Assembly: GCA_963170055.1 (NCBI GenBank)
Contig: CAUJGJ010000107.1
Span: 104,095 to 168,094, forward strand
Direction: 5' to 3'
DNA: 64,000 bases
Origin: Halisarca cf. caerulea
Lineage: Eukaryota; Porifera; Demospongiae; Chondrillida; Halisarcidae
Positions within the stretch are counted from its first letter, which is position 1, and every line of letters begins with the position of its first letter. The notes beneath the pieces are model-generated. The model was not told the DNA's origin. It saw only the letters and a program-made list of their open reading frames with translations, and searched no databases. This document shows positions 63,901 through 64,000 of the stretch, in pieces. A program made the position numbers and the translations under genes.

Positions 63901-64000
63901 ATATCCAACACTACACAAATACGCCCACAGCACTTCAGAAACTTCATATGTGTCCACTGGGAATGTGCGTGGTGCTAGTGCCAAATATTGGTATTAGCAC
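60950..64000 (+). repeat. HOR: 16-monomer unit of 1664 bp, two copies
   Basis: About 60950-62613 is followed by a second copy from 62614 to the window end, at 1664 bp. Dimers at 61552 and 63216, the GCCCGCAGATCTTC monomer and the CACTAAACAAAGACG monomer all repeat. The second copy is cut by the window edge, so the array continues beyond 64 kb. Confidence 0.85.

Larger units (their letters stand above)
6757..64000 (+). repeat. 104-bp satellite array, ~550 monomers
   Basis: Head-to-tail 104-bp monomers fill the window from here to its right edge. Taking TGTGTGTCCACTGGGAATG as positions 1-19, the monomer then has GCGTGGTGCTAGTGCC (21-36), a central AAATATTGGTATTAGCACC (37-55), AGCATATCCAACACTACAC (56-74), AAATACGCCCACAG (75-88) and a variable tail. 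Positions 24-38 pair with 42-56 to form a 15-bp stem with two G.T pairs and a 3-base ATA loop. Tails define subtypes: CACTTCAGAAACTTCA, CACTTCAGAAAGGTCA, TAGTTAAAAATCTTCA, TAGTTAAGAATCTTCA, ATCTTCAGAAACTTAA, CATATAAGAAACTTCA, TACTTCAGAAAGGTTA and others. The 60-100 codon open frames seen on both strands recur at multiples of 104 bp and follow from the monomer sequence. No gene is embedded. Confidence 0.98.

Noticed and set aside
6757..64000. CRISPR-like array (regularly repeated dyad)
   Set aside because: There are no unique spacers between repeats. The whole 104-bp unit is repeated, and the context is a eukaryotic telomere.
6757..64000. Centromeric alpha-satellite-like array with CENP-B box
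   Set aside because: No CENP-B box-like motif is visible in the monomer, and the array abuts a telomere. A centromeric role in a telocentric chromosome cannot be excluded but has no support here.
6757..64000. tRNA-derived SINE origin of the monomer
   Set aside because: I could not find a convincing A box/B box pair or an A-rich tail; the copies are strictly tandem.

Overview
This window is a chromosome end from a eukaryote, most likely an animal. It opens with about 2.5 kb of (CCCTAA)n, which is the C-rich strand of a TTAGGG telomere read inward from the left tip. It closes inside at least 57 kb of a 104-bp satellite that runs off the right edge. TTAGGG argues against most insects (TTAGG), nematodes (TTAGGC) and most plants (TTTAGGG). 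A multi-kb telomere beside a large satellite fits a metazoan better than a fungus. I cannot name the species. I found no convincing protein-coding gene, tRNA, rRNA or CRISPR array; nearly all open frames are by-products of tandem repeats.

Layout. 1-2497: terminal telomere array, noisy in the first ~585 bp and very regular from there to ~2365. 2498-3298: AT-rich single-copy island with a cluster of TGACCTT (AAGGTCA) motifs. 3299-3754: a second, interstitial CCCTAA tract in the same orientation. 3755-3918: thirteen 12-bp composite repeats in which the telomere motif is inverted. 3919-6756: a degenerate ~62-bp minisatellite, interrupted by a ~1.0-kb piggyBac-like non-autonomous transposon (4220-5226, TTAA target duplications) and by a 21-bp minisatellite. 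A 496-bp piece containing the 21-bp array is tandemly duplicated.

6757-64000: about 550 head-to-tail copies of the 104-bp satellite. Each monomer carries a 33-nt near-palindrome (monomer positions 24-56) and a variable tail (positions 86-104) that defines subtypes. Subtypes are arranged in many higher-order repeats (HORs): 3-, 9-, 10-, 14-, 16-, 18-, 24-, 26- and 35-monomer units. Some blocks reappear tens of kb away in exact monomer register. Variant landmarks from about 15.7 kb to 63.2 kb are spaced at exact multiples of 104 bp, so net length change over ~457 monomers is zero. The few length variants I found all lie on the telomere side, before 15.4 kb.

The parts do not form a gene pathway. 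They look like a subtelomere shaped by unequal exchange, transposon insertion and telomere capture or inversion. The most notable points are the exact empty-site reconstruction of the transposon, the inverted composite telomere repeat, the length-locked satellite with its strand-asymmetric dyad, and the mosaic HOR structure.
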